Positions 1 through 7,159 of a stretch of 21,057 nt of DNA are shown here, piece after piece. Position 1 is the first letter of the stretch. Each line of letters starts with the position of its first letter. Both the position numbers and the translations under genes were made by a program. Origin of the DNA: a virus; the IMG/VR virus record IMGVR_UViG_3300009052_000034, positions 1-21,057 of that record. One strand, 5' to 3'. The notes under the pieces are model-generated. The model saw only the letters and a list, made by a program, of their open reading frames with translations. It was not told where the DNA came from and made no database searches.

Positions 1-555
1 CCTCCTAATGTTATTCCATTGGGACAGAAAAACTATAAGTTTGATAAAGACGGTAATATTATCTTTGGTGCGCAGGCTCAAAATGGCCCTGTTAATCCAA
101 GGTCAGGTGGAAATGCAACCGGAGGTTCTGGTGGAAGCGGAAGCGGAAATGGTACAGGATCCGGTGGAACTGATGCAGTAGTTGATGAAATATTTAACGA
201 TTTAGGACAGGACTTAAGAGACAGTGTTTTAGCAGCACAAGGATCTGGAAACGGATCGGGCTCAGGTGGAAACGGATCAGGTTCAGGTAATGGTAAAGGA
301 TTAACTGAAACCCAATTAAACAACTTATTAGATAACAAGTCAGGTGGAAGTGGCCGTGGAAATGGATCTGGAAACGGAACTGGTTCAGGTGGAAACGGAT
401 CTGGAACTGGAAATGGAACTGGAAATGGAACTGGATCTGGAAGAGGTACTGGAAATACAGCAACAAATACAGGTAACAACAATAATTCGGGATCAGCTCC
501 ATCGGGTAGTAATAATGCATCAGGAGTTTCTAACGACGGAGCACCTTGTAATTAA
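1..555 (+). CDS. Gly/Ser/Asn-rich phage protein, C-terminal part (5' end outside window)
   Basis: The reading frame is open from base 1 with no in-frame stop or ATG upstream of residue 1, so this is the 3' end of a gene that starts left of the window; the first visible residues are PPNVIPLGQKNYKFDKDGNI. A TTG at 19 could be read as a start but has nothing to recommend it over continuation from the left. From about base 106 to 500 the protein is an almost pure Gly/Ser/Asn/Thr low-complexity tract broken by two short ordinary segments (DAVVDEIFNDLGQDLRDSVL and GLTETQLNNLLDNK, both predicted-helix-like). The end is SNDGAPCN. The gene stops 9 nt before the hub gene, so it is probably co-transcribed with the baseplate genes. 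I do not recognise the family; a flexible linker or tail on a structural protein is an inference. Confidence 0.6.
   Translation, partial: PPNVIPLGQKNYKFDKDGNIIFGAQAQNGPVNPRSGGNATGGSGGSGSGNGTGSGGTDAVVDEIFNDLGQDLRDSVLAAQGSGNGSGSGGNGSGSGNGKGLTETQLNNLLDNKSGGSGRGNGSGNGTGSGGNGSGTGNGTGNGTGSGRGTGNTATNTGNNNNSGSAPSGSNNASGVSNDGAPCN
112..456 (+). repeat. Degenerate short DNA repeats encoding Gly-Asn-Gly-Ser units
   Basis: Within the Gly-rich gene the DNA itself is repetitive. GGAAACGGATC occurs at 247-257, 268-278 and 391-401, and GGAAATGGAACT is a perfect tandem pair at 409-432. Glycine is mostly GGA or GGT and the unit is a multiple of 3, so copies can be gained or lost without breaking the frame. This is consistent with expansion by slippage or recombination. 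Confidence 0.75.
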
Positions 556-564
556 TATTAAAGA

Positions 565-2079
565 ATGGAATTAGAAAATCACATTTTAGCGGTTGTAGAA
601 CCGGCAATACTCCCAACGGAAATCAAGATGGACGCACTGGCTGAAGAATCTGGTGAGAACGTAGATAAACAATCAAAAGAGATTGGTGGGTTTGAACCAT
701 TTATTTTATGTAATGGTGTTCAAGTAACGTCAAATGAAATAGAAAGTGTTGCATTAGAATTAAAAGGGCAAATACCTAGATGTACTGTAAGTTTTGATGA
801 TTCACATGGTGCCTTTAAAGTAGACTCTATGCCAAGAGATGGTGACTTCTTTACAATTCTTTTAAACTCAAAACACCAAGAGACTTTTAAATCAGTCCAC
901 ATGGATTTTGATATTACAGAAATTAAAACTGAAGCAGACAATGCTAATACACCAGGAGGTAGTATGATTACATTGAATGGTATTGCTAAAATACCTAGAT
1001 TATTCGCAGAAGACTGCCAGGTATTAGATTCTGATACTTCTTTAAATCATTTAGAAACTATTGTTAGAGATTTAGAAATAGGTCTTGCTACAAATGTAGA
1101 TTCTACTGATGATGCTCAGCCTAGAATACAAGCTTATGATTCTTATCTTACTTTTATTAAATCAATTGTACAAGACTCATATATTTCTGACGATTCTTTT
1201 GTTAAATTTTATATAGACCAATATTACTATTTAAATTTTATAGATATTAATAAGATCTTTAATTCACCTAGCCCAAAATTAGATGAAGTAATGACAGTAT
1301 TAACTGGATTTGCAGAATCTGAAGGCAAGAAAGCGGGAAATGAAGATGCAACTGATTCTGATAATGTAGAAGTACCTCTATTGTTAACTAACCATAAAGA
1401 CCTTTCAGGTTTAACCTGTTTTATTAATTCTTATGAACTAGTGAATAACTCATCTACAGTTAGTCTTAAGGCAGGGTATGCTAGAACGGCTCAGATATAT
1501 GATAATAACTCTGATTCTGGAGATAGATTTCAAGAATTTACAATTGAGCCTTTAGTAACAGAAGAATTATCTGAACTTGATGAACCATTAAGAGGAAATA
1601 GAAAAGATGAGCGCTATAAAGATCAAGTTAAGTTTAAATACATGGGCAGACAAAACGCCGGTGATGATGGGCTAGGTAATACTCATTCTAATGCTATTTA
1701 CACTAAACTACATGACGCTCAAAATAACATGGAAATAGAAAAGATGAAGTTAATAGTTGATGTAGTTGGCTTTAACCCATCCATATATAAGTTTTGTAAA
1801 ATACCGGTAGTAATGTATCATTATGATGGAGTAAAAATAGAGGCTGAACAAAAAGCAGACCAAAAGAGAGAAGAGGCTGGTTTAACAGAAAGACCTCTAG
1901 GTGCTGGAAAGCCAGATGGTGATCAAAATGACTTGACTCAAATGATGGACAAATTTATTTCAGGCTATTATATAGTAGAGAATATTGATTACTTATACGA
2001 TAAAGAAGAGGCTATTACAACTAAGCTAACTCTAATTAGAAGAGAATGGCCTAGTAGATCTGCTAATTTAGCAGAATAA
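565..2079 (+). CDS. Baseplate hub protein, gp27/gpD-like
   Basis: A 504-aa protein. In T4-like tails the gp27-type hub is a ring joining the tail tube to the spike. Residues about 41-120 (GGFEPFILCNGVQVTSNEIE onward) read as the first tube-like beta domain of hub proteins: a ligand/axis statement followed by alternating strands ending in HMDFDITEIK. Around 395-421 is a second strand-rich stretch (LIVDVVGFNPSIYKFCKIPV), and the end (SGYYIVENIDYLY ... LIRREWP) has the 'Y-I-V-I-Y ... L-RREWP' look of phage hub C-termini. The middle (about 190-270) is rich in Tyr/Asp and unassigned. It is followed by the tube-initiator-like and spike genes, which supports the call. The start ATG at 565 is preceded by TTAATATTAAAGA, A-rich without a strong Shine-Dalgarno. 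A tube-initiator identity is the main alternative. Confidence 0.65.
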   Translation: MELENHILAVVEPAILPTEIKMDALAEESGENVDKQSKEIGGFEPFILCNGVQVTSNEIESVALELKGQIPRCTVSFDDSHGAFKVDSMPRDGDFFTILLNSKHQETFKSVHMDFDITEIKTEADNANTPGGSMITLNGIAKIPRLFAEDCQVLDSDTSLNHLETIVRDLEIGLATNVDSTDDAQPRIQAYDSYLTFIKSIVQDSYISDDSFVKFYIDQYYYLNFIDINKIFNSPSPKLDEVMTVLTGFAESEGKKAGNEDATDSDNVEVPLLLTNHKDLSGLTCFINSYELVNNSSTVSLKAGYARTAQIYDNNSDSGDRFQEFTIEPLVTEELSELDEPLRGNRKDERYKDQVKFKYMGRQNAGDDGLGNTHSNAIYTKLHDAQNNMEIEKMKLIVDVVGFNPSIYKFCKIPVVMYHYDGVKIEAEQKADQKREEAGLTERPLGAGKPDGDQNDLTQMMDKFISGYYIVENIDYLYDKEEAITTKLTLIRREWPSRSANLAE

Positions 2080-2090
2080 AATAAAAGCTA

Positions 2091-2098
2091 GATAAATA
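2091..2098 (+). promoter_or_regulatory. GATAAATA box, T4 late-promoter-like
   Basis: GATAAATA differs by one base from the T4 late promoter TATAAATA and lies 12 nt (motif start to ATG) before the gene at 2103. The surrounding 12-mer GCTAGATAAATA (2087-2098) recurs exactly at 7156-7167. It could instead be a translation-initiation element. Confidence 0.45.
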
Positions 2099-2102
2099 TA
2101 AC

Positions 2103-3650
2103 ATGGCTGAAAAAGATAACAGCAGAAATGCATTTAGAAAAGGAGCGAGAAGCGCTAAGATCCATGAAGATCCTACGTACTTGTCTTTTATGATTTTGTT
2201 TCACGCGAACGATCATTCGAGTGAGGCTCATTCGCCCCTATTAAATGGTGAAGCAGAGAGATATTTAAGGAATGTTGTTAGAACAGACTTGGGTGACATA
2301 TATGCTAATAATTTAGCCACTTTTAATAGAGTATTACTAAAGGTTAACAGAGAATTGCCTTGGTTTTGGCAAGGGCTTAAAGGTGTTGAAAAGGCTATGA
2401 CTTATGGCGATATGAAAGAGCCATGGAGAGGAAATGATAAACCACAACTAGAAATTGAATGTTTAGAAGAGAATGTTGAATTAACAGCAATAGGTCTTAT
2501 GGAATTATACAAGAACTCTTGTTTTGATTTAGATCGATACGTAGAGATTGTTCCTAAAAACTTAAGAGAGTTCTCAATGGATATTTACTTTTCAGAAATA
2601 AGAACTTTTCAAAAAGATACAGATGCTAGAAACTTAGGAATTACAGATAACCCAGATTCTAGAATTAATTCATCAGGATCAGATGCTAAGACTGTAAAAG
2701 ATATTCATCCAGTATTTAATTCAAACCTAGTCGGCATGGGTGCTGATTCTAGGCCTTTCGTGGCATTAAGATTTACACATTGTGAATTTGACATTGATTC
2801 TATTGCAGATTACTTTGCAGATATGAGTAGAAACCCAGAGGCTAAAAAACCCACTCTTAAAATAAAGTGGGGAACTTGTAGACCTCTTGGTGCAAGAATA
2901 GGTCCAAATATGTTTAATGAAAACAGAGACGCTGGACTAGTAACTACAGGGCAGCCTGTAAATGATGCTACTGATCCAAGCCAAATACCATTAAATACAG
3001 TTAGTCCTAATGCTCAACAGAATGTTAGCTCAATGGATTCATTAACTAATGTACATGATGCTTCTGATCCTAGGGCACAATCTGTAACTGAAAGAAAAAG
3101 AATTGGACTTAAAGATCTAGCAAAAGATACAATAGGTAGTATTAAAGATGATATTCAAGATACTGCAGCAGGTTTAGTAGCTGGAGTAACAAATGCTATT
3201 GATAGTTTTAGCCTACAACCAAATGGAATTGGTAATGTACATGGTACACAAATCGGTGGTTTTGCAGGTAATCTATTAGATAGTGCCGTTGGTAATTTAA
3301 AAGGCAAATTATTATTAGATAATGTACATGGTGCTGGTGGATTAGGTAGTATACAAGATGCTATTAATGGCGGTCTAATTAATGCCGTTGGTAATTTAAT
3401 CCAAGGCCAACTTAATAGCGGTGGAAGTGCTGCAAGTGCATTTGCAAGCGGTGGCGGCGGTTCTGGCGTTGGTGATAGAATACATGAATTTGCAATCGAT
3501 AGTACACCAGATGGTAACTTAAACGCTAATGTAAACGATCCAATTGCTCAAAAACAAGCAGGTCCATTAAATGATAATGTACACGGAGGTGTTAATACAG
3601 GAATAGACTCAACACCAGACGGTAACTTAAACAGCAATATACATGAATGA
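2103..3650 (+). CDS. Tail-tube/tube-initiator-like structural protein with repeat-rich C-terminus
   Basis: A 515-aa protein between the hub and spike genes. Residues 1 to about 280 look like a folded tube-type domain: PWFWQGLKGVEKAMTYGD, then LEIECLEENVELTAIGLMEL, then IVPKNLREFSMDIYFSEIRT, then FVALRFTHCEFDIDS. By position and style it may act like T4 gp48/gp54 at the tube-baseplate junction, but I cannot prove homology. From about 300 onward it is low-complexity Gly/Ala/Asn-rich, with NVHD at 316-319, NVHG at 378-381, 407-410 and 492-495, and the nonapeptide DSTPDGNLN at 466-474 and 502-510. It ends in SNIHE. The stop overlaps the next start by 8 nt (3643-3650), so the spike is probably translationally coupled to it. 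The start is fixed by the GATAAATA box just upstream and the absence of earlier in-frame ATGs after the previous stop. Confidence 0.5.
   Translation: MAEKDNSRNAFRKGARSAKIHEDPTYLSFMILFHANDHSSEAHSPLLNGEAERYLRNVVRTDLGDIYANNLATFNRVLLKVNRELPWFWQGLKGVEKAMTYGDMKEPWRGNDKPQLEIECLEENVELTAIGLMELYKNSCFDLDRYVEIVPKNLREFSMDIYFSEIRTFQKDTDARNLGITDNPDSRINSSGSDAKTVKDIHPVFNSNLVGMGADSRPFVALRFTHCEFDIDSIADYFADMSRNPEAKKPTLKIKWGTCRPLGARIGPNMFNENRDAGLVTTGQPVNDATDPSQIPLNTVSPNAQQNVSSMDSLTNVHDASDPRAQSVTERKRIGLKDLAKDTIGSIKDDIQDTAAGLVAGVTNAIDSFSLQPNGIGNVHGTQIGGFAGNLLDSAVGNLKGKLLLDNVHGAGGLGSIQDAINGGLINAVGNLIQGQLNSGGSAASAFASGGGGSGVGDRIHEFAIDSTPDGNLNANVNDPIAQKQAGPLNDNVHGGVNTGIDSTPDGNLNSNIHE
3048..3650 (+). repeat. Dispersed coding repeats (NVHG/D and DSTPDGNLN units)
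   Basis: AATGTACATG occurs in frame at 3048, 3234 and 3321, with a variant AATGTACACG at 3576, each encoding Asn-Val-His plus Gly or Asp. The nonapeptide DSTPDGNLN is encoded at 3498-3524 and 3606-3632 with silent differences between the copies, which suggests selection at the protein level. Related RIHE and NIHE tetrapeptides lie near 3477 and at the very C-terminus. Confidence 0.7.
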
Positions 3651-4359
3651 TAAAGAACTTTTCAAAGATAATATTCGAGAAACACATTGGCTCGGAGAAG
3701 TAGTTATCAATGAAGATCCACTACTACAGGGTAGAGTGCGTGTAAAAGTTTTCGGTAAATTTGATAAATTAACAGATGACGCTATTCCATGGGCAACTCC
3801 TATGAATAGGGATCAGGTTGGTGCGCATGCAGTTCCTAGAGTTGGAGATGTTGTTGCAGTTAGATTTGATAACGGTAACATTTATCACCCAGAATACTGG
3901 TTTCAAGTAGATCAAAACGAAGACTTAAAGGGAGACATCTTAGAGGCATCTGATGCACCGCATGATGTAATTAGTTTAGTCTACGATGCAGAACGTAACG
4001 TAAGAATTTACCACTCACCAGAAGATGGCCTAGTCATTACAAGAGGCGAGGGTAAAAAAGAAAGACCTATCATTCAATTAGACGAAGAAGGCATTATTAA
4101 GATCTCAACTGATAATAAGATCTTTATGGATTGTGGAGATATATTTGTATCTAATACAGGGGAAGGCGGAGCAGATGAAACTGAACCGGCGGTAAGAGGT
4201 CAATCTCTACAAGATTGGTTACAAGCCCTATTAGATGATTACAATGCACATATCCATCCAACAGGAGTTGGACCATCAGGTCCACCAATGCCACCAACAC
4301 CGGCAACTGTTGCAAAATTATCTAGCACACATATTAAGTATCAACAAAAGAATAAATAA
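3643..4359 (+). CDS. Baseplate central spike, gp5/VgrG-type OB-fold, no lysozyme domain
   Basis: A 238-aa protein that should form the trimeric spike under the hub. Residues about 12-90 are the OB-fold: WLGEVVINEDPLLQGRVRV, then IPWATPMN, then VPRVGDVVAVRFDNGNIYHP. Residues about 105-170 are short strands (VRIYHSPEDGLVITRGEGKK, IIKISTDNKIFMDCGDIFVS), consistent with the beginning of a beta-helical needle. The C-terminal part has a short helix (LQDWLQALLDDYNAHIHP) followed by a Pro/Gly-rich GVGPSGPPMPP run of the kind common at the ends of phage baseplate V/spike proteins; His203 and His205 form an HxH. T4 gp5 is far longer (575 aa) because it carries lysozyme plus a long helix; here there is no lysozyme domain. 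The start overlaps the end of the upstream gene by 8 nt. Confidence 0.85.
   Translation: MNDKELFKDNIRETHWLGEVVINEDPLLQGRVRVKVFGKFDKLTDDAIPWATPMNRDQVGAHAVPRVGDVVAVRFDNGNIYHPEYWFQVDQNEDLKGDILEASDAPHDVISLVYDAERNVRIYHSPEDGLVITRGEGKKERPIIQLDEEGIIKISTDNKIFMDCGDIFVSNTGEGGADETEPAVRGQSLQDWLQALLDDYNAHIHPTGVGPSGPPMPPTPATVAKLSSTHIKYQQKNK
4351..4358 (+). promoter_or_regulatory. AATAAATA box, T4 late-promoter-like
   Basis: AATAAATA followed by ACT and ATG, 11 nt from motif start to the ATG at 4362. It overlaps the last codons of the spike gene. It is one mismatch from TATAAATA. Confidence 0.4.
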
Positions 4360-4361
4360 CT

Positions 4362-6236
4362 ATGCCTGCACTGTGGCCCAAATTTATTCCTGAACTCGCT
4401 AATACAATAATGAGTCAGCAGTTTACTAAACCAGGTGGAGCGATACTTTCATATCCACTGCCAAAGGTTGGAACTGATCAAGTGCCTATATTTCCCCCAT
4501 CCGGAGACTTAATAAAATCTATTGCTCCTGGAAATCCTATCAATGGACAATTAACTACGAATCCTGCAGGGATGATAAACGCTATTAATCTTGCACCACT
4601 AAGTGGACGTTATGATTTTGGTAAAGCAGTTGCTCAACATTATATTGATGCAGTAAAAGGAGCACCAAAAGCTCAAACTCCTTTCGGAGCGTTCCATGCT
4701 AATAATGGTCTTGCTGAATTAATATTAAAAGAGGGTTATGGTATTGCGTTCGAGCGATTATTAAAAGAGGGAGATATACCTCTAATGGACCAATATGATG
4801 AAGATGGTAATCTAACAGAAATGGGTAAAGAATCTCATCCTGCATACGCTGACTTTTGTCCAGATGTTGATGCTCCGCCAGATGAAGAGGAGTTAGCAGA
4901 AATGAGAAAGAAGAATGATTTAGCATTTAATAAGTTTGTTGATTCTAAAAAAACAGAATATAATTTACATAAGTTTAGATTCTTTCAATTCCCATGTCTT
5001 TTAGGCGGAGAGTCTCAATCAGATCTAGAAAAGATATTTGCATCTAGACTTTTACAACAGTTTGAAAGAATTACAAATAGAACTACTAAGTGGGAATTCT
5101 ATATCTGGGTAGCATGTCTTGGTAAAGAAAATTATAGCAACTCTAGTGGTTTTGGAGGCGGGTGGTCAGGTATGCCTTATCCAAATATAAACACACAGGC
5201 AAGAACAGATATTAATGCTGCCGGATATGATTGGAGAAAACTAGCAGATAATGTAAGTAAGTTAGTTACTGATGCTATTTTAGAAGTACATCCTGAAAGA
5301 GAAACTAATACATCGATGTTTTTTAACACCTCTGTTTTAAAGAGGAGAATTAAAGCCGATCCTTCCGGACCAATTACATTACCACATAATTTAGAATGTC
5401 CACTAAATGAATATAAGATACAAGTACCTTATGATTTTGAACATAGCCCACCGGAAAACCCAAGTGCTAGACCGAAAGTTTTAACATCAAATGTTGTGGC
5501 TACTTTTAGCTGGTACCCAAATAAAAGGACTGGTTCATTTAGTATAAGTAATGCAAATGATCCCCCGATAATCACGAATGCGCCAAAATTTACTAAGACT
5601 GAGAATTGGGTAAAATCAAAATATGAAAACGATGAGTGGAAAAACCATTGGAGAAAAGTGCCTGCAAATAAACTAGCGGCGGCTGCTCAAAAGCCAGATG
5701 CGCAAGCAGCATTTTTTGAAATTGATCCTAAGCCAGAAGGTACTCTATTTAAATTTGAATATCATAAAGCTAAATGTGCTAAAGAGGCAGCGGCAGCATG
5801 TGAAGAAGATGCGGCAGCAGTCGATCACCCATTTGAACCAAGTGGCACTACGCCTGGTGGTAAATCTTTTAGTGGAGATCCGTATGAAATGATGGCAAAA
5901 GTAACAATAGCTTATTGGTATGCTTGTATTGTTAAACCATTCGGTCCAATGCCAGCAGCTCTACCAGCAATGATTAACGCTCCATTAGGAGGTTTATACA
6001 TTCCAATCTATTATGGAAGTGCAAATAGACTTGCTAACAATTTAAGAAAGGCATGGAATACCGGTAAAGTCTTTAATAAAGTACCTATGACTCAACCGCC
6101 AGCATTTGCAACATCCACAGCAGTTGCAGGAGCTTATGCCCTGCATCTACTTGAATTTAAACTATTATATCTTGGTGGTATTCCAACACCAGTCGGTCCA
6201 GTGCCGATGGTTGGTTTTGTACCGGTGGTATTTTAA
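4362..6236 (+). CDS. Unknown 624-aa protein following the spike, probably structural
   Basis: I do not recognise this family. The N-terminus (PALWPKFIPELANTIMSQQF) is followed by a Pro/Gly-rich stretch to about residue 90, a charged central part with Trp/Tyr-rich segments (KWEFYIWVACLGKENY, about 243-258), an Ala-rich stretch near 440-490 containing KAKCAKEAAAACEEDAAAV, and a hydrophobic Pro/Gly-rich C-terminus (PFGPMPAALPAMINAPLGGL and ending GPVPMVGFVPVVF). There is no obvious signal peptide; the C-terminal hydrophobic patches are broken by prolines and do not look like clean membrane helices. Placement 2 nt after the spike gene and before a strand switch suggests a virion or baseplate-centre component, for example a spike-tip or hub-associated protein or a carried effector. 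That is inference from position only. Its stop overlaps the stop of the convergent minus-strand gene (6233-6236). Confidence 0.55.
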   Translation: MPALWPKFIPELANTIMSQQFTKPGGAILSYPLPKVGTDQVPIFPPSGDLIKSIAPGNPINGQLTTNPAGMINAINLAPLSGRYDFGKAVAQHYIDAVKGAPKAQTPFGAFHANNGLAELILKEGYGIAFERLLKEGDIPLMDQYDEDGNLTEMGKESHPAYADFCPDVDAPPDEEELAEMRKKNDLAFNKFVDSKKTEYNLHKFRFFQFPCLLGGESQSDLEKIFASRLLQQFERITNRTTKWEFYIWVACLGKENYSNSSGFGGGWSGMPYPNINTQARTDINAAGYDWRKLADNVSKLVTDAILEVHPERETNTSMFFNTSVLKRRIKADPSGPITLPHNLECPLNEYKIQVPYDFEHSPPENPSARPKVLTSNVVATFSWYPNKRTGSFSISNANDPPIITNAPKFTKTENWVKSKYENDEWKNHWRKVPANKLAAAAQKPDAQAAFFEIDPKPEGTLFKFEYHKAKCAKEAAAACEEDAAAVDHPFEPSGTTPGGKSFSGDPYEMMAKVTIAYWYACIVKPFGPMPAALPAMINAPLGGLYIPIYYGSANRLANNLRKAWNTGKVFNKVPMTQPPAFATSTAVAGAYALHLLEFKLLYLGGIPTPVGPVPMVGFVPVVF

Positions 6237-6631
6237 CCCCAGTCTTTTTCGAAGGTATACCAATGGTCTGCAGACGCACAGTCCCTACAAGCATCGGCAA
6301 CAAGTGTTACCTTATCTTTCATTGTTAACATCGGTAGAATGGCTCCTACGTGCATCTCGATTAACTCACTTGTCGGGAGATATTCAGCCACGTGTCCTGC
6401 TATTCCAGTAATAAGTCGGTATGCATTATCTTCTACAGAATTAAATCTAGTACCTTGGTGATAATCCACATTAGGATCTGTAGTTGCTAGTTCCCATAGT
6501 TTTTCAATACCGATAAGATCTCTAACTTCTTGACAAATTCCTTGGATTGCATCCTTGTGTTTAAGAACTGCCTGGTAACCGGAGCCACCGACTCCATTAC
6601 ATGTTACTTCATTTACATTAAATTTACTCAT
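6233..6631 (-). CDS. Hypothetical 132-aa protein with its own upstream repeat cassette
   Basis: Soluble small protein, no membrane segment or signal peptide. The N-terminus SKFNVNEVTCNGVGGSGYQA is Gly-rich. The middle has helix-like segments (IQGICQEVRDLIGIEKLWEL, VEDNAYRLITGIAGHVAEYL, HVGAILPMLTMKDKVTLVAD) and the C-terminus contains a CRDC pair plus DHWYTFEKDWG. I do not recognise a family. The start codon lies 5 nt downstream (in minus orientation) of a 52-bp repeat that also precedes the next minus-strand gene, so it is likely expressed from its own promoter, opposite to the structural genes. It is a moron-like insertion by layout. Its stop codon overlaps that of the convergent 624-aa gene within TTAA. 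Confidence 0.65.
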   Translation of the reverse strand: MSKFNVNEVTCNGVGGSGYQAVLKHKDAIQGICQEVRDLIGIEKLWELATTDPNVDYHQGTRFNSVEDNAYRLITGIAGHVAEYLPTSELIEMHVGAILPMLTMKDKVTLVADACRDCASADHWYTFEKDWG

Positions 6632-6636
6632 ATTTT

Positions 6637-6688
6637 TTTGTTTTTAATTACAGTACTAATATACGAAAAATAATTGACATAAAAAAAT
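6637..6688 (-). repeat. 52-bp perfect direct repeat, copy 1 (putative promoter/leader cassette)
   Basis: Identical over all 52 bases to 7064-7115. On the minus strand it ends in TTAAAAACAAA 5 nt before the ATG of the 132-aa gene. It contains TATATTAG (6656-6663, minus strand), one mismatch from the Bacteroidota -7 consensus TAnnTTTG, and a central AGTACT palindrome (6652-6657). I could not find a well-spaced -33 TTTG partner. A TTGACA hexamer is present on the plus strand (6674-6679). Confidence 0.9.
6656..6663 (-). promoter_or_regulatory. Possible Bacteroidota-type -7 element TATATTAG
   Basis: It lies inside repeat copy 1, 24 nt upstream of the minus-strand start codon at 6631. It is close to TAnnTTTG but lacks a clear -33 element at the usual distance, so the call is tentative. 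The same element in copy 2 at the same relative place is the main support. Confidence 0.35.
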
Positions 6689-6698
6689 CTAGAGGCAA

Positions 6699-7061
6699 TT
6701 ATTTTGCAGTAACTAGCAAAGTTTTTTTAGCCTTGATGTGTTTACAATCTCCTCTAAAGAAATTCATTGCCGGGCAATTACAACCCCATGCTCCATTTGC
6801 CTCAGTAACTTCATAGAATTTACCAGGTTTAGAAGACTCTACTTTCCACGTCTTAGCTTTAACTTTAGCTTTAGTAACTACGGGTGTTGGTTTTGGTTTT
6901 ACTATTTTAGCACTCTTGTCAAATTTGATTTGATCTCTAGTAGTTCCTTTAGGTATTGGATGCCATCCTGGACAGACATAAGATTTATCCATTAGATTTA
7001 CTATCGCGAATACGTCACCGTAACAGTGATCTTGCGGGAATGTATATGTTTTATCTGACAT
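6699..7061 (-). CDS. SWIM zinc-finger protein
   Basis: A 120-aa protein. The C-terminal part carries Cys94-x-Cys96-x9-Cys106-x-His108 (GAWGCNCPAMNFFRGDCKHI), which fits the SWIM zinc-finger pattern CxCx(n)CxH; the preceding strand (KFYEVTEANG) matches the usual beta lead-in. SWIM domains bind DNA or proteins and are found in transposase-linked, SNF2-linked and recombination-linked proteins, but also alone in phages. The N-terminal half is different: DHCYGDVFAIVNLMDKSYVC then PGWHPIPKG, with Cys13, Cys30 and His34 that might form a second metal site, and it is joined by a Lys/Pro/Val linker (about 50-72). The partner is unknown. It is preceded at 2 nt by copy 2 of the 52-bp repeat, so it probably has its own promoter and could be expressed at a different time from the structural genes. 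Confidence 0.8.
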   Translation of the reverse strand: MSDKTYTFPQDHCYGDVFAIVNLMDKSYVCPGWHPIPKGTTRDQIKFDKSAKIVKPKPTPVVTKAKVKAKTWKVESSKPGKFYEVTEANGAWGCNCPAMNFFRGDCKHIKAKKTLLVTAK

Positions 7062-7063
7062 AG

Positions 7064-7115
7064 TTTGTTTTTAATTACAGTACTAATATACGAAAAATAA
7101 TTGACATAAAAAAAT
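7064..7115 (-). repeat. 52-bp perfect direct repeat, copy 2 (putative promoter/leader cassette)
   Basis: Identical to 6637-6688. It sits 2 nt before the ATG (minus strand) of the SWIM gene. It occupies about half of the divergent intergenic region 7062-7173. The two downstream proteins are not similar to each other, so only the upstream cassette is duplicated, not the genes. Confidence 0.9.
7083..7090 (-). promoter_or_regulatory. Possible Bacteroidota-type -7 element TATATTAG
   Basis: Same element as in copy 1, 21 nt upstream of the SWIM gene start. The 3' part of the cassette would then supply an A-rich 5' leader without a Shine-Dalgarno. Confidence 0.35.
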
Positions 7116-7159
7116 TATTTGGTATTTATTTTGTAAGAAAAGCCAACTCTTTTGAGCTA

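Noticed and set aside
78-482. Pro/Phe-rich minus-strand frame opposite the Gly-rich gene
   Set aside because: It is the mirror of the GGA/GGT/AAC repeats; its PFPDP-type repeats are a by-product of the plus-strand low complexity, and the plus frame continues the gene from the left edge.
344-574. Overlapping plus-strand frame rich in Glu/Leu/Val inside the Gly-rich gene
   Set aside because: It is a frame-shifted reading of the same repeats and overlaps the hub start; no independent start signal.
5698-5892. Short plus-strand frame in the 624-aa gene
   Set aside because: Out-of-frame shadow of the Ala-rich coding segment; composition is Gln/Lys/His-rich as expected from that shift.
6674-6679. 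TTGACA on the plus strand inside the 52-bp repeat (and again at 7101-7106) as a sigma70 -35 box
   Set aside because: There is no convincing -10 at 16-18 nt in copy 1, and the repeat abuts minus-strand start codons in both copies, so I prefer a minus-strand cassette. Kept as an open alternative in the findings.
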